This document shows, one piece after another, positions 62,424-64,000 of a DNA stretch of 64,000 bases. The DNA lies in NCBI RefSeq assembly GCF_018885305.1, contig NZ_CP076544.1, positions 744,001 to 808,000 on the forward strand, in the 5' to 3' direction. Every line of letters begins with the position of its first letter. Positions within the stretch are counted from its first letter, which is position 1. Under the pieces are notes generated by a model that was given only the letters and a program-made list of their open reading frames with translations, ran no database searches and was not told the DNA's origin. This DNA comes from Curtobacterium sp. L6-1. GTDB taxonomy: Bacteria > Actinomycetota > Actinomycetes > Actinomycetales > Microbacteriaceae. A program made the translations under genes and the position numbers.

Positions 62424-64000
62424 GTGCGATTCGTCCTGGCGATCGTCAGCTTCGTCATCGGGGTGCTCCTCGTCGGTCTCGGCGTCGGGCAGCGGACCGT
62501 GTTCGCCCCGCCGACCTCGATCGTCGCGGCGACCAGCGGCACGAGCTCGGCCCCGGTGACCGTCATCCCGGGCGACGTCCTCAACGCCAACCCCGGGTAC
62601 CAGCGCATCACCATCTCGGGGTCGGACGAGGTCTTCGCCGCCTACGGCAAGACGACCGACGTGGACGCGTGGATCGGTGACGCCGCCCACACGACGCTCC
62701 GGTACGACGCCGAGGACGGGTCGCTCGTGGGACGCACCACCGGCAGCGGCACGGACGTGCCGGACCCGAAGGGCAGCGACCTCTGGTACCAGGAGTACGA
62801 CGACGCCCGGCAGTTCACCGTGCGGCTGCCGTCGGACGTGTCCCTCGTGGTCGCCGGCGACGGCTCGGACGCCGCTCCCGCGGACGTCTCCGTGACCTGG
62901 CCGCGCGACACCGCCACCCCTTCGGTCGGCCCCCTGCTCACCGTCGGCGGACTGTTCGTCCTCGGCGGCCTCGTCCTGCTCGTCTGGGCGTTCCTGCACC
63001 AGCGCCGGTCGCGCGGTCCCCGTCGTCGGAGCGGTGGTGGCCGTCCGCCGCGCGTCCGCGCCTCCCGTCGTGCCGCGGCCGCCGGTGCCCAGGTACCCGC
63101 ACGCAGCCGGCGCGGCCGGCGCTCCCTCGTGGCCGTGCCGGTGCTCGTCGCCGGCGCGCTCGTGCTGAGCGGTTGCTCATCCGACTACTGGCCGCAGGGC
63201 GGGGACGCGGGCGCGACCCCGACGCCGACCGCCTCGGCCACGGGCGCTGCCGCGGCGGACCCCTCGACTGCTGCGACCAAGCAGCAGATCGCCCGGATCG
63301 TGACCCGCGTGGCCGAGGTCGCGAAGAAGGCCGACTCGCGCAAGGACGCCGACCTCGCCGAGACCCGCTTTACCGGTCCCGCGCTCGAGCTCCGCAAGGC
63401 GAACTACGCCATCCGCGACGCCGACGACGAGGCCAAGCCCCTGCCGGAGATCTCCGCCGCCGACGTCTGCGTCGCCCTCCCGCAGCAGACCGACACCTGG
63501 CCGCGGACGGTGTTCGCGGTCGTCGCCGCGGACTGCTCCGACAAAGAGACCGCACCGCAGGCCCTGACGCTCGTGCAGCCGGACGCCCGGTCCGACTACA
63601 AGGTCGAGTACGCCGTCTCGCTCGAGGCCGACGCGCAACTGCCGTCGCTCGCCCCGACGTCGGTCGGTGCCGCGCAGCTCGCCCCCGACTCGAAGCTCCT
63701 GACCCTCGCGCCGGACGAGGTCGCGGCCGCCTACGCCGACATCCTGTCCAAGGACAGCGAGAGCGCGTCGGCCGACCTGTTCGCCGGCGAGGGCGACGAC
63801 CTGCGGTCGCGCATCGGCAAGTCCTACAAGGACGACAAGGCCGAGAAGCTCCCGGACACCGCGGAGATCGAGTACACGTCCGAGGTGCCCGAGGACACCG
63901 CGCTCGCGCTCGCGACGAACACCGCCGGCGCGCTCGTGTCCGTCGACCTGAACGAGATCGAGAAGGTCACGCCGACGGCCGACGGTGCCGAGGTCAACCC
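62424..64000 (+). CDS. Membrane-anchored two-part protein with an internal lipobox (3' end cut by the window)
   Basis: At least 525 residues, still open at the window edge. Part 1: membrane helix (about 3-25), an extracytoplasmic beta-rich domain and a second helix (about 172-194). A basic stretch (about 198-235) follows, then a third hydrophobic segment ending LVLSGC with Cys251, exactly like a lipoprotein signal. Part 2: Thr/Ala-rich linker and an extracytoplasmic domain with two Cys (VCVALP, AADCSDKE). GTG at 62424 with ribosome site GGAGGGAG. I do not recognise the family. Confidence 0.78.
   Translation, partial: MRFVLAIVSFVIGVLLVGLGVGQRTVFAPPTSIVAATSGTSSAPVTVIPGDVLNANPGYQRITISGSDEVFAAYGKTTDVDAWIGDAAHTTLRYDAEDGSLVGRTTGSGTDVPDPKGSDLWYQEYDDARQFTVRLPSDVSLVVAGDGSDAAPADVSVTWPRDTATPSVGPLLTVGGLFVLGGLVLLVWAFLHQRRSRGPRRRSGGGRPPRVRASRRAAAAGAQVPARSRRGRRSLVAVPVLVAGALVLSGCSSDYWPQGGDAGATPTPTASATGAAAADPSTAATKQQIARIVTRVAEVAKKADSRKDADLAETRFTGPALELRKANYAIRDADDEAKPLPEISAADVCVALPQQTDTWPRTVFAVVAADCSDKETAPQALTLVQPDARSDYKVEYAVSLEADAQLPSLAPTSVGAAQLAPDSKLLTLAPDEVAAAYADILSKDSESASADLFAGEGDDLRSRIGKSYKDDKAEKLPDTAEIEYTSEVPEDTALALATNTAGALVSVDLNEIEKVTPTADGAEVN

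Overview
This window is part of the chromosome of a high-GC actinomycete, most likely a member of the Microbacteriaceae close to Curtobacterium. GC is roughly 70% and strongly biased to third codon positions. GTG and TTG starts are common, genes are tightly packed with ATGA/GTGA overlaps, and the gene order (leuCD-murA-plsC-gpsA-ddl-DUF3515-thiL-rsmD-recG-coaD-DUF177-rpmF-rnc-mutM-smc-ftsY ... ffh-rpsP-KH-rimM-trmD-rplS-lepB-rnhB-DUF2469 ... yraN-comM-dprA-xerC ... rpsB-tsf-pyrH-frr-cdsA) is the standard housekeeping order of that group. The genus is an inference. I see no insertion sequence, prophage, CRISPR array or secondary-metabolite cluster.

Layout. 1-2.5 kb: end of a carbohydrate ABC transporter (two permeases), a small membrane protein and a LacI regulator. 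2.5-7 kb: a metallo-beta-lactamase-fold hydrolase, two tandem tRNA-Glu(CTC) genes, a pair of FluC/CrcB fluoride channels, a histidine phosphatase, a GNAT enzyme and an FUSC-type membrane protein. 7-16 kb: leucine biosynthesis (leuCD), peptidoglycan precursors (murA, ddl), phospholipid precursors (plsC, gpsA) and thiL. 16-27.7 kb: DNA repair, ribosome and chromosome genes (rsmD, recG, coaD, DUF177, rpmF, rnc, mutM, smc), then a TerC-type metal exporter read leftward behind a yybP-ykoY-like manganese leader RNA, then ftsY. 27.7-39.8 kb: a GT87-like membrane protein, lipB-lipA, a PadR regulator with its membrane partner, ffh, a secreted repeat protein whose 3' end looks frameshifted, a YbdK-type carboxylate-amine ligase and a 2,4-dienoyl-CoA reductase-like enzyme. 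40-47 kb: the rpsP-trmD operon, map, rplS, lepB, rnhB, DUF2469 and lsr2. 46-51 kb: yraN-comM-dprA, xerC and an M23 peptidase. 51.5-64 kb: a sugar porter, rpsB-tsf-pyrH-frr-cdsA, DivIVA-related proteins, a secreted lysozyme-fold protein, an alpha/beta hydrolase and a membrane protein cut by the window end.

Regulatory DNA is the most informative part beyond the genes. (i) At least a dozen genes carry a TANNNT hexamer ending 6-10 nt before the start codon, which is the arrangement of leaderless actinobacterial mRNAs. (ii) Six intrinsic terminators share one palindromic base, (GA)CGGGAGGC...GCCTCCCG(TC), with different distal stems; two of them share an identical 40-bp palindrome 8.9 kb apart. 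(iii) The TerC leader has the yybP-ykoY landmarks, and the 3' strand of its closing helix can pair with the Shine-Dalgarno sequence. (iv) The padR promoter has a perfect inverted repeat between -35 and -10. (v) A perfect 12-bp palindrome lies upstream of leuC.

Unusual coding features: a His/Pro/Asp-rich insertion in MutM, a long Ala/Asp-rich insertion in the C-terminal arm of SMC, an acidic insertion in RecG, a 9-bp tandem repeat coding for Ser-Gln-Arg triplets in the M23 protein, an internal lipobox in the protein at the right edge, and the apparent single-base frameshift in the secreted protein at 34.6-36.3 kb.
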